64,000 nucleotides of DNA from an uncultured Bacilli bacterium. GTDB lineage: Bacteria; Bacillota_I; Bacilli_A; RF39; UBA660. The notes beneath the pieces are model-generated. The model ran no database searches and was not told the DNA's origin. It was given only the letters and a program-made list of their open reading frames with translations. This document shows positions 50,797 through 60,086 of this stretch, piece by piece. The stretch is from contig CAKOHK010000002.1 in NCBI GenBank assembly GCA_934085595.1, positions 85,014 to 149,013 on the forward strand, in the 5' to 3' direction. A program made the position numbers and the translations under genes. Numbering within the stretch: the first letter of the stretch is position 1; each line of letters opens with the position of its first letter.

Positions 50797-52232
50797 TGAA
50801 ATATAAAGCAGTTATTGGTCTTGAGTTTCACTGTGAAATGAAAAGTAATGCTAAAGTATTTTCAAAATCAAAAAATAGCTTTAGTAAAACTCCAAACTCA
50901 CATGTAGCACCTCTTGATATGGCTTTCCCAGGTACCCTTCCTATATTAAATAAAGAATGTGTAAGAAAAGCTGTAATGATGTCTTTAATATTAAACTGTA
51001 AAGTACCAGAATATATGGAGTTTGATAGAAAGAATTATTATTATCCAGACTTACCAAAAGGATATCAATTAACACAGTTCTTTAATCCAGTCGGAACTAA
51101 AGGAAAAGTAACAATAGATGTAAATGGTAAAAAGAAAGATGTATATATTCATGACATACATTTAGAAGAAGACTCAGCAAGTCTTGATCATTACACAGAT
51201 TATTCATTAATAGATTATAATAGAGCTGGAGTTCCATTACTTGAATTAGTAACAGAACCATGTCTTGAAAATGCAGATGAAGCAATAGCTTTCTTAGAAT
51301 ATATAAAAAGTATATATGAATACACTGATATATCTGATTGTGATACTAAAAAAGGACAAATAAGATGTGATGTTAATGTATCTATAATGGATGAAGATAG
51401 TAAAGAATTTGGAACTAAAGTAGAAGTTAAAAATGTAAATAGTTTTGATAATATAAGAAAAACTATTAATTATGAAATAGAAAGACAAAGTAAACTTAAA
51501 AGTGAAGGTAAGTACGATGAAGTAGTTCAAGAAACAAGAAGATGGGATGATGAATCAGGTACTACTAAACACATGAGAAGTAAAGCTGACGCTATTGATT
51601 ATAAATACTTTAGAGAACCAAACATACCAAGATATAGAATTACAGAAATGTTTATAGAAGATATAAAGAAAAATATACCACAATTAGCAGAAGAAAGAAA
51701 AAGAAAATATATAGAAAAATATGGACTTAGTGAATATGACGCAAATGTACTTGTAAAAGATAAAAAAGTAAGTGATTACTTTGAAGAATGCTTAGAAAAA
51801 TGTGATGACGCTAAAAGTATATGTAACTTTATCACAACAAGATTGCTAGGTGAAATAAATAAAAACTTTACTACTATAGATGATATATTTATAAGACCAA
51901 ATCATATAGTTGAATTAGTGTTGCTTATTAATAGTAAGAAAATATCAAATGATCAAGGTAAAAAAATATTTACTTTAATGCTTGAAGAAGAATTATCACC
52001 TCTTGAATTAGTAAAAAAATATAACATGGAAGTTATAAGTGATTCTGGATTTATTGATAGCCTAGTAAATGAAGTAATTAATGAAAATGGTGATGCTATA
52101 AACGCATATAAAAATGGTAGAACAAATATGCTTGATTATATGGTTGGACAAGTAATGAAAAAATCAAAAGGAAAAGCAAATCCAGTAGAAGCAAAAAATA
52201 AATTAATAAGTTTAATTAACAACATAAATTAG
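50796..52232 (+). CDS. gatB: Asp/Glu-tRNA amidotransferase subunit B
   Basis: 478 residues, one-base overlap with gatA. GatB motifs are visible: MKYKAVIGLEFHCEM, the FDRKNYYYPDLPKGYQLTQF stretch, DYNRAGVPLLELVTEPC, GTKVEVKNVNSFDNIRKT, and a helical YqeY-like tail near the C-terminus (NMLDYMVGQVMKKSKGKANP). It phosphorylates the misacylated tRNA ester and adds the ammonia from GatA. Sharing a T-box operon with AsnRS suggests the product pool of Asn or Gln charging is matched to asparagine supply. Confidence 0.96.
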   Translation: MKYKAVIGLEFHCEMKSNAKVFSKSKNSFSKTPNSHVAPLDMAFPGTLPILNKECVRKAVMMSLILNCKVPEYMEFDRKNYYYPDLPKGYQLTQFFNPVGTKGKVTIDVNGKKKDVYIHDIHLEEDSASLDHYTDYSLIDYNRAGVPLLELVTEPCLENADEAIAFLEYIKSIYEYTDISDCDTKKGQIRCDVNVSIMDEDSKEFGTKVEVKNVNSFDNIRKTINYEIERQSKLKSEGKYDEVVQETRRWDDESGTTKHMRSKADAIDYKYFREPNIPRYRITEMFIEDIKKNIPQLAEERKRKYIEKYGLSEYDANVLVKDKKVSDYFEECLEKCDDAKSICNFITTRLLGEINKNFTTIDDIFIRPNHIVELVLLINSKKISNDQGKKIFTLMLEEELSPLELVKKYNMEVISDSGFIDSLVNEVINENGDAINAYKNGRTNMLDYMVGQVMKKSKGKANPVEAKNKLISLINNIN

Positions 52233-52239
52233 CAGAAAT

Positions 52240-52264
52240 CGAACATAAAAAGTGTTCGTTTTTT
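52240..52264 (+). terminator. Intrinsic terminator of the asnS-gatCAB operon
   Basis: Stem CGAACA / TGTTCG (52240-52245 and 52253-52258) with a run of six T. Confidence 0.85.
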
Positions 52265-52273
52265 GTTTGTTCC

Positions 52274-52302
52274 TTGACATAAAAAACGGATAACTTTATA
52301 AT
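52274..52302 (+). promoter_or_regulatory. Promoter of the first surface-protein gene
   Basis: TTGACA at 52274-52279 and TATAAT at 52297-52302, 17-bp spacer. Confidence 0.85.
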
Positions 52303-52331
52303 TATAAAGAGAGAATAGAGGTACAAGTAAT

Positions 52332-55229
52332 ATGAAAAATAAAAAAGTTATTTATGGATTTTTAATAGCACTAGTATTTATGCTTACTTTAGGTTTAACT
52401 TATGCATACTTCGATTTAGGTATAAGGGGTAATGAAGAAGCAAAAAATATAACTGTTACTGCAGGTAAGTTATCACTTTATTATAATAGTGGTCCAGAAA
52501 TAAAAATAGGTAATATTAAGCCGGGTTTTTCAATATCTAAAGAGTTTACTATAACAAATACAGGTGATTTTGATACAGAGTTTGATATTAATATGACAGA
52601 TATGATTAATACTATAGAAAAGAGTGAAATTGTTTATACATTATCATGTGAAGCATTTGAAAATTATGGGCTTGAAACTCAAATAAGTAAAGGAACATGT
52701 GATAGCCAAGGTAGTACTTCGTTTAATTATAGTGAAACATCTACATCACAAAAAATAAAAGGAAATAATCAAATAAAAACAGGTATAACAAATAAATATA
52801 TTTTAAATATTACATTTATTGAGACAGGTTCAGTACAAAACTATAATCAAGGTAAAAAGTTTATAGGAAAAATCCAAATAAATGAATATAACTTTAATGA
52901 TTCAAACGTTCCAGTAGTACAAAGTGCAAAAATAAGTAATTTAAAATTAGAAGCATTAGTAAATGATAAAAATGGTTTAAGTGCTTATTCAATAACAAGC
53001 GCTGACGCTAAAGAACCAGGAACGTGGAAAAACGCAAGTGGAAGCGCATATACAATAAGTGAAACAGTGGATGATTATGATAAAATACTTTGGATTAAAA
53101 ACATAGATGGAAATGTAATATATAAAGATTTAACACCTGTTTCAGATTTAACAATTGATCCAGCAGGAGGAACATATAATGGTTCAACTGGAAGTGTAAC
53201 AACAAGTGAAAGATATAAAAATGAAATAGAATTAAACGATCCAACAAGAGAAGGTTATACATTTAGTGGATGGAATGTAGCAGGAGAAAGAAGTACATTA
53301 AAAGATTCAAGTACAGCTATGCTTATAAACAAAGTTAGAATGATGAGTACAAGACTTGCTGAAGGAAATAGTGGGAACAAAACATTAGTTATGGGGATAG
53401 AAGAAACTAAAGTAACTGCAACATGGACTGGAAAAGATTATACTCTTACGATAAATCCAAACGGTGGAAGCTATAGTGGAAATACAAATACACAAACTAA
53501 AAATGTAAAATATAGTACATCAGAAACAATAGAAGATCCAACTCGTGAAGGCTATACATTTACAGGTTGGACAGTAAGTGGTGATAAAGCCTCATTAAAT
53601 GGAAAAATATTTAATATAGGAACAGAAGATTGTACACTTACAGCAAATTGGGTAATTAATTCTTATCCATGGATAGCATATCATAATAAAATGAATGTAA
53701 CTGGAAGTGGATATACTTTAGTAAGTGCAGATACAAAAGAAGGAGAAGCAAACTTCGGAAGTAAAGTTACACCTACAGTAAACACATATACTGGATTTAC
53801 AAGTCCAGCATCTAAAACAATAACAATAGTGGTAGATACAAAACCAAGTACTAAGAATGTAGTAAACTATAATTACGACAGAAATAAATACACACTTACT
53901 ATTAATCCAAATGGTGGAACTTATAATGGAAGTACATCAAGTACTACAACAAGTGAATACTTTGAAGCTGTTAAAACAATAGTAAGTCCAACTAAAACTG
54001 GATATACATTTACAAAGTGGACTAAAACAGGTAACTCAACTTTAACAGATACAACACTTTTGATGGGAAGTGAAAATACAACACTAACAGCAAATTATGA
54101 AGCTAATAAATATACAGTAACATTTAACGCTAATAGTGGAAAAGTAACAACATCAAATAAATCAGTAACATATGCTGATAAGTATGGAACACTACCTGTG
54201 CCGACTAGAGATGGATACAAGTTCTTAGGATGGTTTACAAGTGCTACAAGCGGAACACAAATAAAAGAAGATACAACAGTAGCAATAACAGCAAATCAAA
54301 CATTATATGCACACTGGAAACAACTTACTAAATTATCACAATATTTAATAAATAATTATAAAACGCTAGGTTTAACATCTATATCTCAAACAGCAACAGG
54401 AAATCAGACCTACGCTACCACAGAATATAGATATCAAGGAAAAACACCAAACAACTATATAACGTTTAATAACGAAAAAGGTGTATGGAGAATAATTGGA
54501 GTATTTGAAGTAGAAACACCAAATAGTAGTGGAACATATACTAAGGAAAAGAAAGTTAAAATTGTTAGAGAATCCATTGGAAGCTTAGTTTGGAACTCTA
54601 CAAATACAACTAATTATAATGATTGGGCCACTTCAACCTTAATGACATTATTAAATAGTGGAGATTATTATAAAAGAAGTGGCTCTTATTCTTCAAACGG
54701 TTTAACCACAGATGCTAAAAATAAAATTACTAGTACAAAATGGTATTTAGGTAATACTTCTTATGCACCACTCGAAGGTATTTTATATCTTACCTCTACC
54801 ATTTATAGCAATGAAAGAACAAATACATCAAATGACAACGATAGTCTATGGGATGGAAAAATCGGCTTAGTTTATCCAAGTGATTATATGTATGCGAGTA
54901 GTAGTTGTTATAACGATTCTACAAAATACGCATATAATGAAGATGATAGCTCACCATATAGTTCAGACTATAGAAATGCAAATTGTACAAGTACAAATTG
55001 GCTTTTAAATAGTAATTTATCTTATTGGTCTATAACTACAGTGTATTCAACTTTTTACCCAGGTTCATGGAATAAGAATAATTCTGTTTATATACAAAAT
55101 AGTGGTAACTTAAACTATGCAAGTGTTAGCAGTACTTCTAATGGAGTAAGACCTACTTTGTATCTTGATGCTAATGCTATTTATAAATCAGGATCCGGAA
55201 CTACAAGTAATCCATTCATAATCGAATAA
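52332..55229 (+). CDS. Large TasA/camelysin-type surface protein with InlB B-repeats
   Basis: 965 residues. Residues 8-27 are a hydrophobic helix (FLIALVFMLTLGLTYAYF) of the SipW-type signal class, followed by a TasA/camelysin-like beta domain to about residue 190. From about 270 to 670 are four copies of a Listeria-Bacteroides/InlB B-repeat, each with LTINPNGG or similar and ending GYTFTGW or GYKFLGW. The C-terminal 290 residues hold a globular domain beginning LSQYLINNYKTLGLT, containing VWRIIGVFEVE and ending GVRPTLYLD and SGTTSNPFIIE. No LPXTG motif is present. The role may be matrix building or adhesion; the C-terminal domain recurs in the next gene. Confidence 0.75.
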   Translation: MKNKKVIYGFLIALVFMLTLGLTYAYFDLGIRGNEEAKNITVTAGKLSLYYNSGPEIKIGNIKPGFSISKEFTITNTGDFDTEFDINMTDMINTIEKSEIVYTLSCEAFENYGLETQISKGTCDSQGSTSFNYSETSTSQKIKGNNQIKTGITNKYILNITFIETGSVQNYNQGKKFIGKIQINEYNFNDSNVPVVQSAKISNLKLEALVNDKNGLSAYSITSADAKEPGTWKNASGSAYTISETVDDYDKILWIKNIDGNVIYKDLTPVSDLTIDPAGGTYNGSTGSVTTSERYKNEIELNDPTREGYTFSGWNVAGERSTLKDSSTAMLINKVRMMSTRLAEGNSGNKTLVMGIEETKVTATWTGKDYTLTINPNGGSYSGNTNTQTKNVKYSTSETIEDPTREGYTFTGWTVSGDKASLNGKIFNIGTEDCTLTANWVINSYPWIAYHNKMNVTGSGYTLVSADTKEGEANFGSKVTPTVNTYTGFTSPASKTITIVVDTKPSTKNVVNYNYDRNKYTLTINPNGGTYNGSTSSTTTSEYFEAVKTIVSPTKTGYTFTKWTKTGNSTLTDTTLLMGSENTTLTANYEANKYTVTFNANSGKVTTSNKSVTYADKYGTLPVPTRDGYKFLGWFTSATSGTQIKEDTTVAITANQTLYAHWKQLTKLSQYLINNYKTLGLTSISQTATGNQTYATTEYRYQGKTPNNYITFNNEKGVWRIIGVFEVETPNSSGTYTKEKKVKIVRESIGSLVWNSTNTTNYNDWATSTLMTLLNSGDYYKRSGSYSSNGLTTDAKNKITSTKWYLGNTSYAPLEGILYLTSTIYSNERTNTSNDNDSLWDGKIGLVYPSDYMYASSSCYNDSTKYAYNEDDSSPYSSDYRNANCTSTNWLLNSNLSYWSITTVYSTFYPGSWNKNNSVYIQNSGNLNYASVSSTSNGVRPTLYLDANAIYKSGSGTTSNPFIIE

Positions 55230-55238
55230 CAATAAAAT

Positions 55239-55260
55239 TGATACATTAGTATCAGTTTTT
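55239..55260 (+). terminator. Intrinsic terminator, duplicated with its gene
   Basis: TGATAC-atta-GTATCA hairpin (55239-55254) and a T-run. The element and its flanks (AACAATAAAATTGATACATT) recur after the paralogue at 56792. Confidence 0.8.
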
Positions 55261-55390
55261 ATTTTGAAAAATAACTATATTAACATGACTATTAATTATA
55301 TTTATAAGTATAATAAATGTTTTGCTTTTGTGTTGAAATGTATATTTAACTAAAGTATAATTATTATTAGAGAATAGAGGTACATATAAT

Positions 55391-56782
55391 ATGAAAGATA
55401 AGAAGTTTATTTATGGCAGCATAATTGCAGTTGCTTTTTTACTAACTGTAGGTTTAACTTATGCTTATTTCAGTTTAACAGTAAGCGGTAATGATGTAGC
55501 ACAGACTATTAACGTAAGTACAACTAAAGTAGAATTAATTTATACTGATGGAAATGAAATTAAAGCAAATGGTATTGAGCCTAAATGGACAACTACTAAA
55601 ACTATAACAGTAGAGAATACCGGTAATGAGGAAACATACTATGCACTTGGATGGCAAAAACTTTATAATGAGATTCAAAAAGATGAACTTGTTATAAGAA
55701 GTACATGCACAAGTAGTGGAGCTACAGGAGGAACATGTGATAATACTGATAATGTAGTTATTCCCGAAACAAGTGAAGTAACAGCAGAAACTAATAAAGT
55801 GATATATCCATATAAAGAAAATGTATTAATATTACCAGGTGAGAAACACACTTATACTGTAACTATAGAGTTTATAAATTATGAAGACAAAGCACAAAAT
55901 TATAATCAAGGTAAAAGATTCTATGGAGTTCTTGGAGCAGCAGAAAGTACCAAAAAAATACGTATATTTTCAGACTATTTAATAAATAACTATACTACAT
56001 TAGGTCTTACTAAAATTGACCAAACAGCAACAGGAAATCAAACTTATGACACAACAGAATATAGATATCAAGGAACAATGCCGAACAACTATATAACATT
56101 TAATGGTGAAACTGGAGTTTGGAGAATAATTGGAGCCTTTGAAGTAGAAACACCAAATGGTGATGGAACATATACAAAAGAAAATAAAATTAAAATAATA
56201 AGAAATGGAATTGGTACATCACAGTGGAGTTCTAGCAATAGCGATTGGACATCTTCAGCTGTTATGAGTACATTAAATACCGGAAGTTACTATAATAAAA
56301 GTGACGATTACGCAAGTAATGGTTTAACTGATAGCGCCAAAGAGCAAATAAGCACAACAAAATGGTATTTAGGTAATCTTGAGTGGAGTGGAAGTAACTA
56401 TGGAAATACACAGCAAGTTTATGCGCAGGAGAGAAGTAAAAATGTACATAGTGGAAATAAACAAACATGGGATGGAAAAGTAGGATTAATATATGCAAGC
56501 GACTATATGTATGCAAGTGAGACTTGTTATAATAACGGAACTTTAGGATATAATTATAATATTTCAGCTTGTACAAATTGGCTACGTGATTCATCCTATT
56601 GGACAATATCACCTCGTTCTGATAGCGAATCAATTGTTGTAGATGTACATGGTACAGGTGGTCTTTATAGCTTTACTGCAAATTATAGTTTGATAGATGT
56701 GCGTCCTTGTGTTTATCTCAATCCAAATGTTGGTTATGTTTCTGGATCTGGAACTACAAGTAGTCCATTTGTAATCGAATAA
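55391..56782 (+). CDS. Shorter paralogue of the TasA-type surface protein
   Basis: 463 residues. The SipW-type N-terminal helix (AVAFLLTVGLTYAYFSL) and TasA-like beta domain are kept. The InlB-type B-repeats are absent, and the last 270 residues repeat the C-terminal domain of the preceding gene, from FSDYLINNYTTLGLTKIDQT through GVWRIIGAFEVE to SGTTSSPFVIE. The upstream sequence GAGAATAGAGGTACA and the downstream hairpin are shared with the first gene, so the two arose by a duplication that included the flanks. Anchoring and function are not known; a secreted fibre or adhesin is the best guess. Confidence 0.75.
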   Translation: MKDKKFIYGSIIAVAFLLTVGLTYAYFSLTVSGNDVAQTINVSTTKVELIYTDGNEIKANGIEPKWTTTKTITVENTGNEETYYALGWQKLYNEIQKDELVIRSTCTSSGATGGTCDNTDNVVIPETSEVTAETNKVIYPYKENVLILPGEKHTYTVTIEFINYEDKAQNYNQGKRFYGVLGAAESTKKIRIFSDYLINNYTTLGLTKIDQTATGNQTYDTTEYRYQGTMPNNYITFNGETGVWRIIGAFEVETPNGDGTYTKENKIKIIRNGIGTSQWSSSNSDWTSSAVMSTLNTGSYYNKSDDYASNGLTDSAKEQISTTKWYLGNLEWSGSNYGNTQQVYAQERSKNVHSGNKQTWDGKVGLIYASDYMYASETCYNNGTLGYNYNISACTNWLRDSSYWTISPRSDSESIVVDVHGTGGLYSFTANYSLIDVRPCVYLNPNVGYVSGSGTTSSPFVIE

Positions 56783-56791
56783 CAATAAAAT

Positions 56792-56814
56792 TGATACATT
56801 AGTATCAGTTTTTC
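56792..56814 (+). terminator. Intrinsic terminator, second copy
   Basis: TGATAC-atta-GTATCA (56792-56807) followed by T-rich sequence, the same element as at 55239. Confidence 0.8.
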
Positions 56815-56856
56815 TTTGATTAATTAAAAAATCTTTGTATTTTGTGTAAAATATCT

Positions 56857-56862
56857 TATAAT
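56857..56862 (+). promoter_or_regulatory. -10 box of the rnr-smpB operon
   Basis: TATAAT 19 bp before the ATG of rnr. No convincing -35 box. It rules out the longer in-frame start at 56842. Confidence 0.5.
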
Positions 56863-56880
56863 AGTCTTAGAGGTAATAAT

Positions 56881-59148
56881 ATGGATATTAAAAAAGAAGT
56901 TTTAAAAATAATTAGTGATTCTAAAAGAAAGTTAAATCCAATAGAAATAATCAAAAATATTAAAGAAGATTATTCTGCTGAAGATTTAAGAGTTGTACTT
57001 GATGCTATCGATGAATTATGCAAAGAAGGATTAATAAGAAGTAATCCAGGTAACACATATTTTAAAAATAATTTATTATATGGCACTATTGATGTTCATG
57101 AAAAAGGAAATGCACATCTACTAATGAAAGATGGAGAGGATATATACATCAAAAGTAGCTTAACTATGGGAGCACATGATAAAGATAAAGTACTTGTTGA
57201 TATGGTGGATAAAAAGAAAAATGAAGGAAGAGTTGTAAAAATACTAGAAAGAAGTCTTGGAAAAGGTATTGGTGAAGTTTATAACGATAACGGAGTACTT
57301 AAAATTAAACCTACAGAAGAACTTCCATACAATCTAGTAGTAGACACAAATAATATAGAATTAATAGATGGACTACTTGTCAAATTAAAATATGTTAAAG
57401 ACATAGATTCCAATAATGTTCTTGCTAAAGTAGATTATGTAATAGCACATAAAAATGCACCTGATTATGATACTCGTATGATAGCAAGTGAATATGATAT
57501 AAAAGTAGATTTTAGTGAAAAAGCACTAGAAGAAGCTAAAAAAATGCCAGCATTCTTAACAGAAGAAATGATAGAAGAAGGCTTTAAAGAAGGCGTAGTA
57601 GATTTAAGAAATAAACCAATAACTACAATAGACGGAAAAGATACAAAAGATATAGACGATGCTACCTTAACAGAAATATTACCTAATGGAAATTATAGAT
57701 TACTAGTCGCTATCGCAGATGTATCAAGATATGTAAAAAGAGGTAGTGCCCTTTGGGAAGAAGCTGAAATCAGAGGTAATTCAAACTATCTAGGAGACAA
57801 GGTAATCCCAATGTTACCAATTGAATTATCAAATGGAATATGTTCATTAAATGAAAACTCAGATAGATTCTCACTTGTATGTGATATGGAAATAGATCAT
57901 AGTGGAAATGTAGTAAGTAGTAGTATTTATAAAGCATTAATAAGATCAAGAAAGAAAATGAACTATGATGCTATAGAGGATATAATAGATAATAAAGAAA
58001 CAGAAGATACAAAAGACTATACCACTCTTTCATACACTGCATCCCTAGGAGAAACTTTAGAAAGCATAGGATACTTATATGGACTATCTTCTAGTGAACT
58101 AAAAGAATACAACAAAGATTTAGACAAAGTAGAAGAAGGAACAGAAATAAATATACCAATTAAAGCTATGGTTAAAAATATGCTTGCTTTATCAAGAACT
58201 CTTAAGAGTATGAAAAAGAGAAGAGGAGAACTTGAGTTCTTAAGTGATGAAGTTAAGTTTGTATTTAATAGTGATGGAAAAGTAATTGGAATTAAACCTC
58301 ACATTAATAGAGATGCCGAAAATATAATCGAAGACTTTATGATTGCAGCAAACGAAGAAGTTGCTAAAAAATGCCCATTTATATTTAGAGTTCACGGAGA
58401 ACCATTTGGAAAAGCAATAAGAGAGTTTATGGAGTTCTTAAGTTATCAAGGAATAGTATATAAAGGTAAATTAAGTACTGATAATGTAACAAATAAACAA
58501 CTTCAAGAACTAATGGATTTCTTAAAAAAGAAATTACCTTATGAAAAATATAAAGCATATAATAATAAATTATTAAGATGTATGCAAAAAGCATTTTATA
58601 GTACAGAAAATATAGGTCACTTTGGAATAGCAAGTCCTATGTATACTCACTTTACAAGTCCAATAAGAAGATTCTCTGATTTATTACTTCATACATCTAT
58701 AACAGAGTTTATAATAAATAAAAATACAGAAAAGAAAAATATAAATGATTGGGCTTCATATTTATCAGTAATGTGTAAACATATATCAGAAACAGAAAGA
58801 ACAAGTAATGATGCAGAATATGAAATGGATGATTTATTAACAGCAGAATACATGGAAGGATATGATAAAGATGGAGTTCACATCGGAGGACACGTTGGAG
58901 AAGAATATGATGCAGTTATAGACACATGTATGCCTCAAGCATTCTTTGTAAAAACTAATACTTATGTAGAAGGAAGAGTTAATCTTGTTCATGAAGAAGG
59001 TTTCTATAAATATGATGAAAAGAGTATGTCATATTCTAAAAATGGTAAAACTGTACTTAGATATGGTGATATAGTAAGAGTTAAATGTATAAGTGCATCT
59101 AAAGAAAGAAGACAAGTAGACTTTGCACTTGTTAAGAAGGCAAGCTAA
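56881..59148 (+). CDS. rnr: Ribonuclease R with a LysM-like insertion
   Basis: 755 residues. The order is a winged-helix start, cold-shock OB domains ([16 protein letters not shown]), the RNB catalytic core ([16 protein letters not shown] with the metal-binding Asp cluster, [45 protein letters not shown]) and a C-terminal S1 domain. It degrades structured RNA 3' to 5'. Between [13 protein letters not shown] and [20 protein letters not shown], about residues 378-425 read as a LysM module ([20 protein letters not shown], then a late EGTEINIPI). Normal RNase R has only about 20 residues there. The downstream smpB overlaps by one base. Confidence 0.93.
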   Translation: MDIKKEVLKIISDSKRKLNPIEIIKNIKEDYSAEDLRVVLDAIDELCKEGLIRSNPGNTYFKNNLLYGTIDVHEKGNAHLLMKDGEDIYIKSSLTMGAHDKDKVLVDMVDKKKNEGRVVKILERSLGKGIGEVYNDNGVLKIKPTEELPYNLVVDTNNIELIDGLLVKLKYVKDIDSNNVLAKVDYVIAHKNAPDYDTRMIASEYDIKVDFSEKALEEAKKMPAFLTEEMIEEGFKEGVVDLRNKPITTIDGKDTKDIDDATLTEILPNGNYRLLVAIADVSRYVKRGSALWEEAEIRGNSNYLGDKVIPMLPIELSNGICSLNENSDRFSLVCDMEIDHSGNVVSSSIYKALIRSRKKMNYDAIEDIIDNKETEDTKDYTTLSYTASLGETLESIGYLYGLSSSELKEYNKDLDKVEEGTEINIPIKAMVKNMLALSRTLKSMKKRRGELEFLSDEVKFVFNSDGKVIGIKPHINRDAENIIEDFMIAANEEVAKKCPFIFRVHGEPFGKAIREFMEFLSYQGIVYKGKLSTDNVTNKQLQELMDFLKKKLPYEKYKAYNNKLLRCMQKAFYSTENIGHFGIASPMYTHFTSPIRRFSDLLLHTSITEFIINKNTEKKNINDWASYLSVMCKHISETERTSNDAEYEMDDLLTAEYMEGYDKDGVHIGGHVGEEYDAVIDTCMPQAFFVKTNTYVEGRVNLVHEEGFYKYDEKSMSYSKNGKTVLRYGDIVRVKCISASKERRQVDFALVKKAS

Positions 59149-59573
59149 TGGAAATACTAAATAGAAAAGCAAAACATGATTACTTTATAATAAATGAATA
59201 CGAAGCAGGAATTTCATTACTTGGAACAGAAATTAAAAGTATAAAAAAAGGTTCTGCTAACATAAGTGATTCATTTGGAAAAGTTAAAAACGGAGAAATA
59301 TTCTTATTAAACATGTACATAGCGCCTTACGAAGAAGGAAATATATTTAATCATGAAGAAAGAAGAGATAGAAAACTATTACTTCATAAAAAAGAAATAC
59401 TTAAAATAAACGAACAAGTAACTCTTAAAAGATATACAATTATTCCATTAAAATTATATTTTAAAAACGGAAAAGTTAAAATATTAATCGGAGTATGTCA
59501 AGGTAAAAAACTATACGATAAAAGACAAAGTATTAAAGAAAAAGAAATAAAAAGAAACAAAGAAATATATTAA
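59148..59573 (+). CDS. smpB: SsrA-binding protein
   Basis: 141 residues, starting on the last base of rnr. It begins [13 protein letters not shown], contains [18 protein letters not shown] and YIAPYEEGN, and ends with a basic tail ([15 protein letters not shown]). SmpB binds tmRNA and delivers it to stalled ribosomes. The rnr-smpB arrangement is the usual one in Firmicutes, and RNase R removes the faulty mRNA. No tmRNA gene is evident in this window. Confidence 0.95.
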   Translation: MEILNRKAKHDYFIINEYEAGISLLGTEIKSIKKGSANISDSFGKVKNGEIFLLNMYIAPYEEGNIFNHEERRDRKLLLHKKEILKINEQVTLKRYTIIPLKLYFKNGKVKILIGVCQGKKLYDKRQSIKEKEIKRNKEIY

Positions 59574-59617
59574 TATAAACTATTTAATTACATATAATAT
59601 TGTAGGTGAATAAATAT

Positions 59618-59926
59618 ATGAATAATAAAATACCAAAAATATATGTAAATAAATCTAAAAAACCAAATAATAATAAAATAGTATTTTATTCATATAAAGA
59701 ACCATGTATTATAGAAGAAGAAAATGATAATATGTCTAAAGAAGAGATATGGAATATTTTAAATAATATATTTAAATCAAATGATTTTGTATATAAAAAG
59801 AAAATATTTATTAAAACTAAGTATGATAGTGGTTACTATAATATAATAAGTAAAAATATAGATTATGTTTTAACTCTTGATAATAAAAGAATATATATAA
59901 ATGATATAGTTAAAATTGAAGTATAA
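59618..59926 (+). CDS. Small protein, possibly YolD-like
   Basis: 102 residues from the ATG at 59618, eight bases after AGGTGA, with a TATAAT box about 20 bp further upstream. The N-terminus is basic, the middle is helical (MSKEEIWNILNNIFKSND), and the C-terminus has a strand pattern ending VLTLDNKRIYINDIVKIEV, like the tail of YolD family proteins. The match is loose. Function unknown. Confidence 0.5.
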   Translation: MNNKIPKIYVNKSKKPNNNKIVFYSYKEPCIIEEENDNMSKEEIWNILNNIFKSNDFVYKKKIFIKTKYDSGYYNIISKNIDYVLTLDNKRIYINDIVKIEV

Positions 59927-59931
59927 TTATG

Positions 59932-59957
59932 CCTCACTTAGTAATAGTGGGGTTTTA
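59932..59957 (+). terminator. Intrinsic terminator
   Basis: CCTCACT / AGTGGGG stem (59932-59938 and 59946-59952, one GU pair) followed by TTTT. Confidence 0.75.
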
Positions 59958-60029
59958 ATATGTTAATTTAAATATAAAAATTATCGAAAAAACTACACTT
60001 ATTTTATAGTTATATTTTTATATTTTTCA

Positions 60030-60058
60030 TTTACATAAATATCACGTTTTGTTATAAT
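60030..60058 (+). promoter_or_regulatory. Promoter of ppdK
   Basis: TTTACA at 60030-60035 and TATAAT at 60053-60058, 17-bp spacer; AAAGGAGG ribosome site before the ATG. Confidence 0.75.
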
Positions 60059-60086
60059 TAAATAGGTTTGTAAAGGAGGAAAAGCC

